A stretch of DNA of 33,074 nt from an uncultured Acidobacteriota bacterium (GTDB lineage: Bacteria > Acidobacteriota > Blastocatellia > Pyrinomonadales > Pyrinomonadaceae): positions 77,258-110,331 of the forward strand of contig CADEGD010000007.1 of NCBI GenBank assembly GCA_902826795.1, given 5' to 3'. The translations under genes were made by a program, and so were the position numbers. The notes below the pieces were generated by a model. That model worked only from the letters and a program-made list of their open reading frames with translations. It was not told the origin of the DNA and did no database searches. Positions 33,073 through 33,074 of the stretch are shown here, one piece after another. Numbering within the stretch: position 1 is the first letter of the stretch; every line of letters starts with the position of its first letter.

Positions 33073-33074
33073 GA

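Overview
The window reads as chromosomal DNA of a free-living, GC-moderate, Gram-negative-type bacterium. It carries many Sec signal peptides and lipoboxes, a BY-kinase for exopolysaccharide, M61 and M14 peptidases and a DUF4173 membrane protein. Gene content and protein style best match Acidobacteriota, class Blastocatellia (Pyrinomonadales-like). That placement is inference from gene families, not from a marker search.

Layout. 1-167: start of a leftward, membrane-anchored gene that runs off the edge. 303-1847: guaA. 1868-2479: AT-rich palindromes and a four-helix-bundle (IVS-type) gene. 2846-4485: a sodium/solute symporter with a coupled 49-residue membrane peptide. It converges on a leftward sugar-salvage pair, a GHMP/galactokinase-like kinase and a sugar-phosphate nucleotidyltransferase (4465-6431). 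6648-12230: secreted or envelope proteins (a glycine-zipper protein, an M61 peptidase, an M14 carboxypeptidase) and an ABC ATPase whose permease seems to have been lost. 12355-15782: recN, a type III asparaginase and a lipoprotein. 15814-17687: a PadR regulator with palindromic operators, then a peptidoglycan-binding metallopeptidase. 17750-21460 (minus): a 1236-residue fused flavin/Fe-S oxidoreductase. 21717-26483: a Wzc-like tyrosine kinase, a small lipoprotein and EttA. 26599-31799: a lipoprotein, then a run of small membrane proteins with a winged-helix regulator and a DUF4173 protein. 31891-33072: a XerD-type recombinase and tRNA-Tyr.

Working units. The symporter and its small peptide overlap (ATGA), as do the kinase and nucleotidyltransferase (TAATG) and the M61 peptidase and ABC ATPase (TAATG), so each pair is probably translationally coupled. 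The 27641-29032 genes look like one operon of two membrane proteins and their regulator.

The most unusual material is: (i) two dispersed repeat families, one AT-rich and palindromic that also sits in-frame inside recN and the IVS-type gene, the other REP-like and GC-rich, placed within 10 bases of stop codons; (ii) the fused NfnB/NfnA-like oxidoreductase with a roughly 290-residue N-terminal domain I do not recognise; (iii) an orphan osmoprotectant-type ATPase followed by a 23-codon relic in the position of its permease; and (iv) a signal-less peptidoglycan-binding aspzincin-like protease. I saw no CRISPR array, insertion sequence, prophage or rRNA gene.
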